From Haliea sp. (lineage in GTDB: Bacteria; Pseudomonadota; Gammaproteobacteria; Pseudomonadales; Halieaceae), in contig JADJAL010000009.1 of NCBI GenBank assembly GCA_016704305.1, positions 62,001-126,000 on the forward strand: a stretch of DNA of 64,000 nucleotides. Reading direction: 5' to 3'. This document shows, piece by piece, positions 26,058-37,335 of the stretch (position 1 is its first letter; each line of letters begins with the position of its first letter). The notes under the pieces were generated by a model, which did no database searches, had not been told where the DNA came from, and was given only the letters and a program-made list of their open reading frames with translations. Made by a program: the position numbers and the translations under genes.

Positions 26058-27467
26058 ATGGATTTAAGCCCCTTTCCGTATCTGCAAGGCAATTACGCAC
26101 CCGTTTGTGAAGAGCGCGATCTGGACGCGAGCGCGCTGCGAGTGGAGGGCAAGGTGCCGGAGCAGTTGGTGGGGGCGTACATGCGTGACGGGGCGAACGT
26201 GGCGTACCAGCCCAACCACTATGTCTATCCACTGGACGGGGATGGCATGGTGCATGCGCTCTATCTCAACAAGGGTGACGTCCACTACCGCAACCGCTGG
26301 GTGCAGACCAGCCACCTGAAAACCGAGCGCCAGTTTGGCCACATGATCTATGGCAGCGTGGGCAAGTTGCTGCCCGTGCCGCAGGAAGTGATCGATGCCG
26401 GCGGCGAGGCGAGTCCTGTCCGCAATACCGCGAACACCAATGTGCTGTACCACGGCGGCAAGCTGCTGGCGATGTGGGAGGGTGGTTTTCCACACCTGCT
26501 GAACAATGATCTCTCCACGGTGGGCCTGTTCGACTACGACGGCGCCCTGCAAGCTGGCGACGCGCTCACCGCCCATCCCAAAATCTGCCCGACCAGCGGC
26601 GACCTCGTGTCCTGCACGCAGCGTTGGGACAGTCCCGACTACCGGGTTCAGGTGTTCGACAAAACCGGCAAACACAAGCAGACCATCCCGGTGTCATTCC
26701 CGCGCAAGGGCATCATCCACGACCTGCAGATCACCGATAACTACATCGTCATTTTTTACGCCCCCGCCTTCCACAACCTGGAGAAGGCCATGCGCGGCGA
26801 GGATCCCTTCGAGTGGCAGCCACAGCTCGGCACTAAAATCATCGCCATTCCGCGCGACGGCGTGGGCGAGCAGATCGTGTTTGAGACGGAGGCATTCTTC
26901 AGCTGGCACTTCTGCAACGGCTACGAAGAGGGCGGCAAGCTCATCATCGATTACATCTGGATCAACTCGATCCCGTTCACGCAGGCGCAGGGCACTGGCG
27001 TGGAGAAGCAGCCGCGCCGCATGCAGCGCATGACCCTGGACCTGAAAACGAAGCAGGTCACTAATGAGCGTTTTTCTGACGTGTTCTGCGAATTCTCGCG
27101 CTGCGACGAGCGCCGCATGGGCAAGCACTACCGCTACGGTTTTGCCGCGTCATCCAACCGCGACTGGGACGATGCGCACGGCTACAACTGTACCGGCCGT
27201 TATGACTTCAAGACCGGCGAGACGACGCTGTGGGAGTTCGGCCAGGGGGCCAACGCGGGTGAGCCGTCCTATGTACCCAATCCGGACAGCGACCGCGAGG
27301 AGGACGGCTGGGTCACTAATTTCGTGTACAACCCTGGGGAGGGCGCTTTCCTGTCGATCCTCAGCGCCGGCGATTTCAGCAGCGGGCCGGTGTGCAAGAT
27401 CCATATTCCCGGGCGGGTGCCCAACGGCTTCCATGGCAACTGGTGCGAGGGCCTCACGCTCGCGTGA
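26058..27467 (+). CDS. carotenoid oxygenase family protein (CCD 2)
   Basis: 469 residues, cytoplasmic (no signal sequence seen). Iron-binding histidines are in LTAHPKIC, GIIHDLQITDN, FSWHFCNGYEEGG and PNGFHGNW. PLDGDGMVHAL and MRDGANVAY are typical family segments. The start at 26058 has GAGG upstream and gives MDLSPFPYLQGNYAPV. It heads a long plus-strand operon to about 33576. It is distinct from CCD 1, which is exported. Cleavage of a polyene or stilbene-type double bond is expected; the substrate is unknown. Confidence 0.9.
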   Translation: MDLSPFPYLQGNYAPVCEERDLDASALRVEGKVPEQLVGAYMRDGANVAYQPNHYVYPLDGDGMVHALYLNKGDVHYRNRWVQTSHLKTERQFGHMIYGSVGKLLPVPQEVIDAGGEASPVRNTANTNVLYHGGKLLAMWEGGFPHLLNNDLSTVGLFDYDGALQAGDALTAHPKICPTSGDLVSCTQRWDSPDYRVQVFDKTGKHKQTIPVSFPRKGIIHDLQITDNYIVIFYAPAFHNLEKAMRGEDPFEWQPQLGTKIIAIPRDGVGEQIVFETEAFFSWHFCNGYEEGGKLIIDYIWINSIPFTQAQGTGVEKQPRRMQRMTLDLKTKQVTNERFSDVFCEFSRCDERRMGKHYRYGFAASSNRDWDDAHGYNCTGRYDFKTGETTLWEFGQGANAGEPSYVPNPDSDREEDGWVTNFVYNPGEGAFLSILSAGDFSSGPVCKIHIPGRVPNGFHGNWCEGLTLA

Positions 27468-27540
27468 GCGCGCATACCGTGCCGCCGCAGCGTAAGAGCT
27501 GGCTGCAACCCGTCATTCGCACTGAACGAGAGAAACAGAG

Positions 27541-27966
27541 ATGACCAAGCAAAAACCCATTGCCGAGGGCCTGTTCACCTGGCCTGCGGCACAGCCGGCC
27601 CTGCTGGGCAGCCGTTGCAATGATTGCGGCATCGTCAGCTTTCCCGCCGCGCAGTCCTGCATGGCGTGTTCCGGGCAGGACGTGACGGTGGAAGAGCTGC
27701 CCCGGCGCGGCACCCTGTGGACCTGGACGGTGCAGCGCTTCATGCCGAAGGCGCCCTACCACAGCGACGAGACCGAACAGACTTTCCAGCCCTACGGCGT
27801 AGGCTATGTGGAACTGCCCGGCGGCGTGCGCGTGGAGGGGCGGCTAACCGAGAATGACCCGGCGAAACTGCGGATCGGCATGGCCATGGACGTGGTATTC
27901 GAACCCTACCGTCACGAGGCAAATGGCGACGAGGTGATCGGCTTTTTCTTTCGCCCTGCGGCCTGA
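27541..27966 (+). CDS. OB-fold/zinc-ribbon (DUF35) protein
   Basis: 141 residues. Zinc ribbon CNDCG...CMACSG at about residues 22-42, then an OB fold (GTLWTWTVQRFMPK, YGVGYVELPGGVRVEGRL). DUF35 proteins pair with thiolase-like enzymes as acyl-CoA-binding subunits; in steroid side-chain degradation the pair acts as a retro-aldolase (ChsH2 DUF35 with Ltp2). The thiolase gene follows after 47 bases, so the same partnership is likely here. Confidence 0.88.
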   Translation: MTKQKPIAEGLFTWPAAQPALLGSRCNDCGIVSFPAAQSCMACSGQDVTVEELPRRGTLWTWTVQRFMPKAPYHSDETEQTFQPYGVGYVELPGGVRVEGRLTENDPAKLRIGMAMDVVFEPYRHEANGDEVIGFFFRPAA

Positions 27967-28013
27967 ATGTGACGTGAGTGCGGCCACAAGACACTAACTG
28001 AAGAGAGACAACA

Positions 28014-29156
28014 ATGGATGTAGCAATCGTCGGCATCGGAATACACCCCTTCGGGCGCACGCCCTCGCGCAGTGGCCTGCAGCAGGGCGCCTACGCGGCG
28101 CGCCTTGCCCTCAAGGACGCCGGCGTGGCGTGGAGCGATATGCAGTTTGCGTTTGGCGGCAGCGCCAGCGCAGGTAGCGCCGATGCGTTGGTGAACGAAC
28201 TGGGCTTGACCGGTATCCCGTTTATCAACGTGGCCAATGGCTGCGCCACCGGCGGCAGCTCGCTGATATCAGCCTATAACGCCATCAAGTCCGGCGAGTA
28301 CGACATCGGCATGGTGGCCGGCTTCGACAAACATGATCGCGGCGCGTTCAACGCCGATCCGGAGGCGCTGGGCATCGGGCGCTGGTACGGCGAACTCGGG
28401 CTGATGATGACCACCCAGTTCTTCGCGATGAAAATACAGAAGTACATGCATGACTACGGCATCAGCCGCGAGACGCTCGCCAAAGTATCGGAAAAGGCCT
28501 TTATCAACGCCTCGATGAATCCCAATGCCTGGCGGCGCGAGCCGATCGGGGTGGAGGAGATCGCCAACTCCCAGATGGTCAGCGACCCGCTGACCAAGTT
28601 CATGTTCTGTTCGCCGTCTGAAGGCGGCGTCGCGCTGGTGTTGTGCCGTGCCGACCAGGCGCGCCGCTACACCGACACGCCGGTGTACCTGAAAGCAGCG
28701 ACCCTGAAGTCGCGGCGCTACGGTTCCTTCGAGGTGTTCGCGCCCAGCCAGGCGCTGCAGCAAGTGGACGGGCCGACGGTGGATGCGTCGCGCGCCGCCT
28801 TTGAGATGGCGGGCGTCGGTCCTGGCGATATCGACGTGATGCAACTGCAGGACACCGAGGCCGGCGCCGAGGTGATGCACATGGCGGAGAACGGCTTCTG
28901 CGAGCACGGCGAGCAGGAGTTCCTGATCCAGTCCGGCGCCACCCGCATCGGCGGGCGCATGCCGGTGAACACGGACGGCGGTTGCATCGCCAACGGCGAG
29001 CCCATCGGCGCCTCCGGCCTGCGCCAGGTGTACGAGAACGTGTTGCAATTGCGCGGCCACGCCGGCGAGCGGCAGGTGCCTGGCAATCCGCGACTCGCTT
29101 ATACCCATGTGTACGGCGCGCCCGGCATCAGCGCCGTCACGCTGCTACAGAACTAG
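28014..29156 (+). CDS. thiolase-like acyl-CoA acyltransferase/aldolase (SCP-x type)
   Basis: 380 residues, thiolase fold of the SCP-x/lipid-transfer type. Seen: MDVAIVGIGIHPFGR, VANGCATGGSSLISAYNAIKSG with the nucleophilic-position Cys, MQLQDTEAGAEVMHMAENGFCEHGE and a C-terminal TDGGCIANGEPIGASGLRQVYE (Gly-rich loop). With the adjacent DUF35 it may be a thiolase or a Ltp2-like retro-aldolase. RBS GAAGAGAG. Confidence 0.88.
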   Translation: MDVAIVGIGIHPFGRTPSRSGLQQGAYAARLALKDAGVAWSDMQFAFGGSASAGSADALVNELGLTGIPFINVANGCATGGSSLISAYNAIKSGEYDIGMVAGFDKHDRGAFNADPEALGIGRWYGELGLMMTTQFFAMKIQKYMHDYGISRETLAKVSEKAFINASMNPNAWRREPIGVEEIANSQMVSDPLTKFMFCSPSEGGVALVLCRADQARRYTDTPVYLKAATLKSRRYGSFEVFAPSQALQQVDGPTVDASRAAFEMAGVGPGDIDVMQLQDTEAGAEVMHMAENGFCEHGEQEFLIQSGATRIGGRMPVNTDGGCIANGEPIGASGLRQVYENVLQLRGHAGERQVPGNPRLAYTHVYGAPGISAVTLLQN

Positions 29157-29178
29157 TCACCGCACTGGATATCGAGCT

Positions 29179-29955
29179 ATGACGGACTTCCTGCAAACAT
29201 TTTCACTGGCCGGGAAAACGGCGCTGGTGACGGGCGCGTCCAGCGGCATCGGCCGCCACTTCGCACCGATGCTGGCCCGCGCCGGGGCGCGCGTGGTGCT
29301 GACCGCCCGCCGCACCGATCTGATCGAAGCGGAGGCGCAGCGCATCCGCGCCGCCGGTGGTGAAGCCGTCGCAGTGACGATGGATGTCACCGACAGCGCC
29401 AGTATCGCCGCCGCGTTGGATGTCGCCGAGGCGGCGTTCGGTGTGGTCACCGTGGTGGTCAACAACGCCGGCATCACCATCCCGAAACTGTTGCTGGAGC
29501 TAACTGACGACGACTGGAACCAGGTGGTGGCGACCAATCTCACCGGGGTGGCTTATGTCACGCGCGAGTGCGCGCGGCGCATGGTCGCGGCAGGCACCGG
29601 CGGCAGCATCGTCAATATCGCGTCCATCCTCGCCGAGCGGGTGCAGAAATCGCTCACCAACTACGCCGCCGCCAAGGCCGGCGTGGTGCAGTTCACCAAG
29701 GCCGCCGCACTGGAATTTGCCCAGCACAACATCCGCGTCAACGCGCTGTGCCCGGGCTATTTTCGCACCGAGTTGAACAGCGACTGGCTGGATTCACCGC
29801 CTGGCCAGGCGCTCATCCGGCGCATCCCGCAGCGGCGCACGGGTGAACTGCATGAGCTGGACGGCCCGCTGCTGCTGCTCGCCTCTGACGCCGGCTCACT
29901 GATGACCGGCGCCGCAATTATCGTGGACGGCGGGCACTGTCTCTCGGAACTGTAA
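29179..29955 (+). CDS. SDR family oxidoreductase (SDR 4)
   Basis: 258 residues. Seen: VTGASSGIGRHFAPMLARAGA, VNNAGITIPKLLLEL, VNIASILAERVQKSLTNYAAAKAG (YAAAK), CPGYFRTELN, GAAIIVDGGHCL. The start at 29179 gives MTDFLQTFSLAGKTALVTG. 22 bases after the thiolase stop, same operon. Likely a 3-hydroxyacyl-CoA or ring alcohol dehydrogenase. Confidence 0.9.
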   Translation: MTDFLQTFSLAGKTALVTGASSGIGRHFAPMLARAGARVVLTARRTDLIEAEAQRIRAAGGEAVAVTMDVTDSASIAAALDVAEAAFGVVTVVVNNAGITIPKLLLELTDDDWNQVVATNLTGVAYVTRECARRMVAAGTGGSIVNIASILAERVQKSLTNYAAAKAGVVQFTKAAALEFAQHNIRVNALCPGYFRTELNSDWLDSPPGQALIRRIPQRRTGELHELDGPLLLLASDAGSLMTGAAIIVDGGHCLSEL

Positions 29956-29988
29956 CGCCGTGCGCCACCGCCAGACAGGAGAATTTCC

Positions 29989-31623
<1,635 letters not shown>

Positions 31624-31664
31624 GCGAGCACTCATTAAGCGAGCATTGAACAGGAGAGAGCACC

Positions 31665-32189
31665 ATGGCAGACAGCACCACACAAGGTTACGAGGACGTC
31701 ACCCTCTACGAACTGAGCCCGGAGCGGGAGCAGGAGTTGCTGGACAAGCAGATCGAGTGCAACTTCATCTGGAGCAACAAGAGCGGGCACGGCACCGGCG
31801 TCATCATGAACTATGTGGCGAAGGATGGACGCATCTGGGTAACCGCCACCGAGCAGCGCGCGCGCATCAAGGCGCTGAAGCGCGACCCGCGTGCATCCGT
31901 GGTGATCTCCAGCATGGGTACCGACATGGGTCCGGGCAAGACCATCACCTACATGGGTCGCGTGGTGCTGCACAAGGACCAGGCCACCAAAGACTGGTTC
32001 TACCCGATGATGGCGGCCATCATCAGCCCCTACCCGGCCCCGACGCCGGAGGCCGCGATGCTGCACCTGGATACGCCGCTGCGCGTGGTCATCGAATTCA
32101 TTCCCGAGAAGGCTATCAAGTTCGACGGTGATCGTATTTCCCAGGCCTCCTACGAGGGCACTGTGCCGGGGCACGAACACAGCGCCTGA
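31665..32189 (+). CDS. pyridoxamine 5'-phosphate oxidase-like (PPOX class) protein
   Basis: 174 residues with a split-barrel flavin-binding pattern: ECNFIWSNKSGHGTGVIMNYVAKDGRIWVTATEQRARIKALKRDPRASVVIS and TYMGRVVLHKD. The superfamily includes FMN- and F420-dependent reductases. It is preceded by two copies of TAAGCGAGCA and a GGAGAG site. In the CCD 2 operon. Confidence 0.8.
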   Translation: MADSTTQGYEDVTLYELSPEREQELLDKQIECNFIWSNKSGHGTGVIMNYVAKDGRIWVTATEQRARIKALKRDPRASVVISSMGTDMGPGKTITYMGRVVLHKDQATKDWFYPMMAAIISPYPAPTPEAAMLHLDTPLRVVIEFIPEKAIKFDGDRISQASYEGTVPGHEHSA

Positions 32190-32297
32190 GCAACTGTCTG
32201 TCGCCCGCGCTTAAGATGAACACGCAGCAGCGCGGGTGCCGGGACAGCGGCTTCTCGGCCCATTTCATACAGACAACGCACAAAGGGAACCACCGCA

Positions 32298-33068
32298 ATG
32301 GGTAGAGTCGAGGGCAAGGTCGCGGTTATCACCGGTGGTGCCTCCGGGCTGGGACTGGCATCCGCTCGCCGCCTGGCGCAGGAGGGCGCGACCGTGGTGC
32401 TGGCGGACATTAACGAGGAACAGGGGCGCGCGGCCGCTGCAGAAATAGTTGGCGCACGGTTCGAACGCCTCGACGTTACCGTGGAGGCGCAGTGGGCTGC
32501 GCTGCTGGACCGGGTGATAGCCGAGCACGGCAAGCTGGATGTGCTGCTCAACAGCGCCGGCGTGGTGAAACTCGCCAGTATTGAAGACACCACCGAGGAC
32601 ATCTGGCGATTGGTCAACAGCGTCGGCACCGATGGTACCTTCTACGGTTGCAAGCACGCGCTACGCGTAATGAAAGCCGCAGGCAGCGGCTCCATTATCA
32701 ACATGTGCTCCACCGCGAGTATCCAGGGAGGGCCGCAGATTTTCGCTTACGCAGCGTCCAAGAGCGCGATTCGCGGCATGACCAAGTCCATCGCCGTGCT
32801 CAGCGCGCAGGAGGGCTACGGCGTGCGCTGCAACTCCGTGCACCCCGGCAATATGGATACGCCGATGCTGCGCGGCGTGCAGGCCATTGTCCGGGCCAAT
32901 GATCCAGAGTTGGCGCAAGGCATGGACAAAATCTGGGTCGGGCAGCCGGAGGATGTCGCCAACACGGTGCTGTTCCTGGCGTCCGACGAATCCCGCGCGA
33001 TCAACGGCGCCGCCCTGGTGGTGGACAACACAACGACAATCACCGAAGGGGTAGTACCCCTGCATTGA
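32298..33068 (+). CDS. SDR family oxidoreductase (SDR 5)
   Basis: 256 residues. Seen: ITGGASGLGLASARRLAQEG, LADINEE (Asp after beta-2, favouring NAD), LLNSAGVVK, NMCSTASIQGGPQIFAYAASKSA (YAASK), VHPGNMDTPML and the GAALVVDNTTT end. It resembles the cyclopentanol/3-hydroxysteroid dehydrogenase-like SDRs. A 108-base gap before it contains a seven-base CCCGCGC/GCGCGGG stem. Confidence 0.9.
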   Translation: MGRVEGKVAVITGGASGLGLASARRLAQEGATVVLADINEEQGRAAAAEIVGARFERLDVTVEAQWAALLDRVIAEHGKLDVLLNSAGVVKLASIEDTTEDIWRLVNSVGTDGTFYGCKHALRVMKAAGSGSIINMCSTASIQGGPQIFAYAASKSAIRGMTKSIAVLSAQEGYGVRCNSVHPGNMDTPMLRGVQAIVRANDPELAQGMDKIWVGQPEDVANTVLFLASDESRAINGAALVVDNTTTITEGVVPLH

Positions 33069-33081
33069 ACACGGAGGACTC

Positions 33082-33576
33082 GTGTCCGACGCTCACCAGC
33101 AACTGCAACAACTACAACAACTGCAGATCCGCAACGCGCTGATCGACAACTACAACGCCTACGCCGAGGGCCTGGACAGCAAGAACTGGCCGCTGGTGCG
33201 CGCCTGCTTCTCCGACGAGATCTACATCGATTACGGCCCGATCAGCGAGCCAACCGGCCCAGCCTCGGTGCCGCGCCGCGCCGACGACTGGCTGCTGCTG
33301 CTGCAATCGGTGATCAACCGCTTCGACATCACGCGCCATACCATCACCAACCACCGTGTCACGATCGACCGGGACAGCGTGAGCTGCCGCGCCTACCTGA
33401 TCGCCGATCACGTGAAGTTCGACCCCGCGATGGGTCCGCATGTCGCGGACGAAAACGTCGTCACCGTGGTGGGGGAGTACAACAACTACTACCGGCAGGA
33501 AGGCGGCCAGTGGAAGATCTGTCGCTCCGAGTTGGTGGTGAACTGGTCGCGGGGAAATATGGGGTTGATGGCGTAG
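33082..33576 (+). CDS. SnoaL-like protein (SnoaL 2)
   Basis: 164 residues from GTG 33082 (GGAGG upstream, 13 bases after SDR 5). A Gln/Leu-rich start (QQLQQLQQLQ) is followed by the SnoaL_4 pattern: NALIDNYNAYAEGLDSKNWPLVRACFSDEIYIDYG, FDITRHTITNHRVTID, GQWKICRSELVVNW. Probably the last gene of the CCD 2 operon. Enzyme or accessory role unknown. Confidence 0.85.
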   Translation: MSDAHQQLQQLQQLQIRNALIDNYNAYAEGLDSKNWPLVRACFSDEIYIDYGPISEPTGPASVPRRADDWLLLLQSVINRFDITRHTITNHRVTIDRDSVSCRAYLIADHVKFDPAMGPHVADENVVTVVGEYNNYYRQEGGQWKICRSELVVNWSRGNMGLMA

Positions 33577-33634
33577 CAGATGCACTATACTGCGCGGCTC
33601 CAGCAACTCCTGCTTACTTCCGTGCGGCATCCAC

Positions 33635-35062
33635 ATGCAGTTTACGCCCCAGAAATCACCCAGACTCGGTATCGGCATTGATTTCGGCACCAGCAATAGC
33701 GCCGCCGCGATGTTCGATGGCGAGCGCGTCACGCTCATAAAATTGGCCGCGCCGGACAGTGTGATGCCATCGGCCAACTATATCGACAAGGCCTACCAAA
33801 GCTCCATTGGCCAACGTGCGATAGATGACTACATCGAGGGCAACACCGGCCGCAAGGTAGAACTCAGTTGCGAAGTGCTCGGTGAGGCGCGCACAGGCAC
33901 CGGCGAGGCTGCGAGTGCAACGGGAGGCCCAGGCGAACCAGAGGCCGCGACGGTCTATGGCCAGGCCTTCAACGATGCGAGTTTGCCGGGTAGATTGTTT
34001 CGCGGCACGAAACGACTGTTGGGAAATACAAAAACTGACCGGACGCTGGTATTCGACAAGGCTTTCAGGTTGGTAGCGTTGGTGACGCCCATTCTCGTCG
34101 GGATTCGCCAGGCCATCGAGAACACCGTTGGCGGCAAGGTCAAACACGCTTGCCTGGGTCATCCGGTCAACTTTGAGGGCATTGAAAGCGGGCGCAATAG
34201 TATTGCGCTGAAACGCCTGGGCGAATCCTATGGTTACGCGGGGATTGCCGAGCAATCTTTCTGCCCCGAGCCCACGGCGGCCACCATCAGCTTCCTGCAC
34301 AATCACCCGCAGAGCAATGATGAACTGATACTCACGGTCGATTTCGGCGGCGGCACGCTCGACTTCAGCGTGTTGCGACGCAGCGGCTCAACGTTCAAGG
34401 TGCAGGCCACGCACGGGATTGCGCTGGGCGGTGACAGGATCGACCAGACGATTTTCAGGGAGCTGGTGTTTCCGCTGCTGGGGCAGGGCGAACGCTGGAG
34501 TCGAATGGTGGATGGCTCGAACGTGGATACCTTATTTCCTTTCGGAGAACTTGAAGCGCTGCTGATCAATTGGCCGATCAGCTATATGCTCAACCAAAAT
34601 AAATATACCTCCGCCGTGATGCAGCGTATGGCGCAGACCGATCCAGGTGCGGAAAAATTCAGGCGGCTCTACGACCTTATTCAACAGAACTACAGCTACC
34701 AGGTGTTCGAGGCAATCAAGGATTTCAAGGCGCAGCTTTCAGTTGCTGACTCTGCCCTGTTGGATATTCCTGAGATCGATATCCAGGTTGAGGTTGAGCG
34801 CTGGGAATTTGAATTGATGATTTCTGATTTACTGTTCGAGTTTGAACAGGCGATCACCGTGGTGCTCGAGAAAGCCAACTGCCAAGCGCACGATATAGAC
34901 TTGGTTATTCGCACCGGTGGATCTTCACTAATTCCAGCCGTAAAAGACATTCTCGATAACCAGTTCAGGGGCAAAGTTGTCGAGCATGATCCGTTCACCA
35001 GTGTGGCTGCGGGATTGGCGATTGCTGATTACTATCGCTACGCGGAAAGCGAGCTTTGTTAG
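33635..35062 (+). CDS. Hsp70 family protein (YegD-like chaperone)
   Basis: 475 residues, DnaK-type ATPase domain without the full substrate-binding domain, as in YegD. Seen: GIGIDFGTSNSAAAMFDG (phosphate 1), LTVDFGGGTLDFSVLRRSG (phosphate 2), HGIALGGDRIDQ, and the adenosine motif VIRTGGSSLIPAVKDIL. An insertion of low complexity lies at about residues 85-105 (TGTGEAASATGGPGEPE). It follows the catabolic operon by 58 bases but is probably an unrelated housekeeping gene. Confidence 0.92.
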   Translation: MQFTPQKSPRLGIGIDFGTSNSAAAMFDGERVTLIKLAAPDSVMPSANYIDKAYQSSIGQRAIDDYIEGNTGRKVELSCEVLGEARTGTGEAASATGGPGEPEAATVYGQAFNDASLPGRLFRGTKRLLGNTKTDRTLVFDKAFRLVALVTPILVGIRQAIENTVGGKVKHACLGHPVNFEGIESGRNSIALKRLGESYGYAGIAEQSFCPEPTAATISFLHNHPQSNDELILTVDFGGGTLDFSVLRRSGSTFKVQATHGIALGGDRIDQTIFRELVFPLLGQGERWSRMVDGSNVDTLFPFGELEALLINWPISYMLNQNKYTSAVMQRMAQTDPGAEKFRRLYDLIQQNYSYQVFEAIKDFKAQLSVADSALLDIPEIDIQVEVERWEFELMISDLLFEFEQAITVVLEKANCQAHDIDLVIRTGGSSLIPAVKDILDNQFRGKVVEHDPFTSVAAGLAIADYYRYAESELC

Positions 35063-35236
35063 TTGAAAAATTCCCGTGGTACTGCCTATTTCGGTGTTTG
35101 GGGAGAGTTGTAGTGAGGATAATAGTTACTTTAGGACAGTGCGGAAACTCAACATCCAGCTGAAATTTATCACGGAATTTTTACACTGACCCCATATACG
35201 CAGGTGAATCCAAGTAAATCTCCATGGCCGGCGGGC

Positions 35237-36331
35237 TCATGCAGATGTGTGGGCCAAGCTGTCAGCTTTACCCATTGCGACGCTGGCAGTAGCGGAGTTC
35301 CGTTGGCACGATTGATCCAGTACAGAGGTATCACGCCCTGCGGCCTTGGCGGCGTACAAATGTTCGTCTGCGCGCCGCAGCCATTGATCCGCTCGCTCTC
35401 CACGGCGCAGTTGCGCTCCACCCATAGACGTCGTTACCGGCCCGCCTGGGCAGCGCAGGGATGACCTGATGCGCTGGTGCAGCAGTGCTTCGACGTGCCG
35501 CATCCCTGCTGCGTCAGTGTTTCGCAAAAGTACCAGAAACTCCTCGCCGCCATGGCGAAACAACTGATCCTCGCGTCGCAGTCCGCGCTTGACCAGACTC
35601 ACAAAATCGATGAGTACCTGATCGCCGGCACCGTGGCCATGGGTATCGTTTACCTGCTTGAAATGATCGAGATCCAGAGCGAGCAGGCAGCTGGCCTCAT
35701 TATGGCGGTCACACGCCGCGATCGCCCGCTCCAACTCGGGTCCCATCGCGCCACGATTCAGCGCAACGGTCAGCGCATCCCGGGTGGCGCCGTATTCCAG
35801 GACCCGACGCCGACCGTGTGTGACGCTTGAGAAGATGGCCGCTTGACTCGCCGCCATAAAACAGCTGGCGAGGTACGACAGGCGTTCCGCCAATGTATCG
35901 AATATGGTGTTCTGTTGGTGGTAGAAAACGGCAATGAGTATCCCCAGTAGCATCAACGACGCAAAGGTAGCCATCCGGATTGATAGAATGAAGAAATACA
36001 GAATGATTAGCGGATAGGTCCACATAAGGCCGACGATACCCAGTTTCATCGAAACCACGATGGCGGCCAGAGACAGTATGATAAGAAGCGCCAGGTTGGA
36101 AAAACGTTTGTTGCTGGCAGAGCGGTTGTGCGCAATGGTGATGCCAATAGCAAAGATCAGTAACGCATCGAGGATTGCCATCTGGTAGTTTCCGCTCTCG
36201 AAGCGGAACACGGCGAATGGCGCGATCACCAGTATCGCCACACAGCCCATCGTGATAACAACAAGCCGTTCGCAACGATCATGTAGCGTCGTCACGTCTG
36301 TGTTGCTGTGTTCGCGGTTCCTGCCATTCAT
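35237..36331 (-). CDS. membrane GGDEF diguanylate cyclase
   Basis: 364 residues from ATG 36331 (AGGA upstream). About five to six hydrophobic segments in the first 180 residues form a membrane sensor. The GGDEF domain follows with LDLDHFKQVNDTHGHGAGDQVL and active-site GGEEF. RRED lies five residues before GGEEF, a proper inhibitory I-site (RxxD). It makes c-di-GMP. The ligand sensed is not clear. Confidence 0.92.
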   Translation of the reverse strand: MNGRNREHSNTDVTTLHDRCERLVVITMGCVAILVIAPFAVFRFESGNYQMAILDALLIFAIGITIAHNRSASNKRFSNLALLIILSLAAIVVSMKLGIVGLMWTYPLIILYFFILSIRMATFASLMLLGILIAVFYHQQNTIFDTLAERLSYLASCFMAASQAAIFSSVTHGRRRVLEYGATRDALTVALNRGAMGPELERAIAACDRHNEASCLLALDLDHFKQVNDTHGHGAGDQVLIDFVSLVKRGLRREDQLFRHGGEEFLVLLRNTDAAGMRHVEALLHQRIRSSLRCPGGPVTTSMGGAQLRRGERADQWLRRADEHLYAAKAAGRDTSVLDQSCQRNSATASVAMGKADSLAHTSA

Positions 36332-36965
36332 TGTGATGTCCTCGACAGCGCTATGTGGGCAATCTATTGCTTTCCCCGAGTCAAGATCGTGATGCTGCAC
36401 CAACAGCGCCTTCAGTGCCTCGACTCCAGGATGTAGCCCTGTTGCGGTGTCCTGCGTGCTGAGATTAACCAAGTAAATACCTTCGTCTCAATACGGAAGA
36501 TTGCGTATACACCGAGGTTTTTTTCGTATTTTTCTATATCGGAGAGATAATTGTTGTTCTGGCTTTTGTGTTGCCTGTCATCGCGACTGTGGCCTGAGAC
36601 CTTTTGCCTGCGCCGAACAAGCACAATTGAAAAGATGCGCGCGGAATCGCTGGCCGATTCTGTCAGGATGTCTATCGCCATCAAACAATAATTGGCGGAT
36701 CAATGAGGGTGCGAATAATGGCAGCTTGCCTGAGTGACTGAATGCAGCTTCGGTGTCTGATTGAATTGTGTAAACTGCAGTATCGGCTTTTGTCGAGTTC
36801 CTGTTTATGGATACTGTTGTAGAATTGTTGCCGGATATTTCTGTTGAAACTCCAGCCGATTCAAGCGTGGAGCAGCTTGGGAAGCTTGGTACCGCGTAAT
36901 CCGGTAGCATATGCGTTAATCACTTTTTGTCCGTCTAACCCACCCCCCGCAACAAGGACCACACG
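36332..36965. other. intergenic region without a convincing gene
   Basis: 634 bases between the divergent GGDEF and SEC-C genes, more AT-rich than its surroundings. Short ORFs on both strands have no ribosome sites and no family-like sequence. It presumably holds both promoters; no operator-like palindrome recognised. Confidence 0.5.
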
Positions 36966-37307
36966 ATGTCAGACAAGTTTTTCTTCAAGGGCCGCCAGGA
37001 TGCACGCCAGGATTACTCCGGTGGTGCGTACAAGACAAATGCGGGCAGTAATGCGGGCAGCGAGAAGTACCCGCTGACGCTGGTGGTAACCAGTGAAGCG
37101 CGTCGACAGGAGGTGCAGGCGCTGGTGGATGAAGCGCAGTTGCATGCCCGGATCAGTGTCGATACCAGTGAAGATGCGCAGGAGTCGATTGCGGAACTGA
37201 CCGCGTTGCTCAACAAGGGCGCCACGGTTAAAGTGGATAAAACGCCTGCGCGCAACGAACCCTGTACCTGCGGCAGTGGCAAAAAATACAAAAAATGCTG
37301 TGGCTAG
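36966..37307 (+). CDS. PBPRA1643-type SWIM/SEC-C metal-binding protein
   Basis: 113 residues. N-terminus MSDKFFFKGRQDARQDY and the end NEPCTCGSGKKYKKCCG, a SEC-C zinc motif (CxC...CC). This matches the small family first named in Photobacterium and common in marine gammaproteobacteria. Function unknown. RBS AAGGACC. Confidence 0.9.
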   Translation: MSDKFFFKGRQDARQDYSGGAYKTNAGSNAGSEKYPLTLVVTSEARRQEVQALVDEAQLHARISVDTSEDAQESIAELTALLNKGATVKVDKTPARNEPCTCGSGKKYKKCCG

Positions 37308-37335
37308 GCCGCATCTTCGCAACAGGTACACCCCG

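Noticed and set aside
36332..36965. Several short ORFs on both strands
   Set aside because: No ribosome sites, no recognised protein pattern and no conserved neighbours; treated as intergenic.
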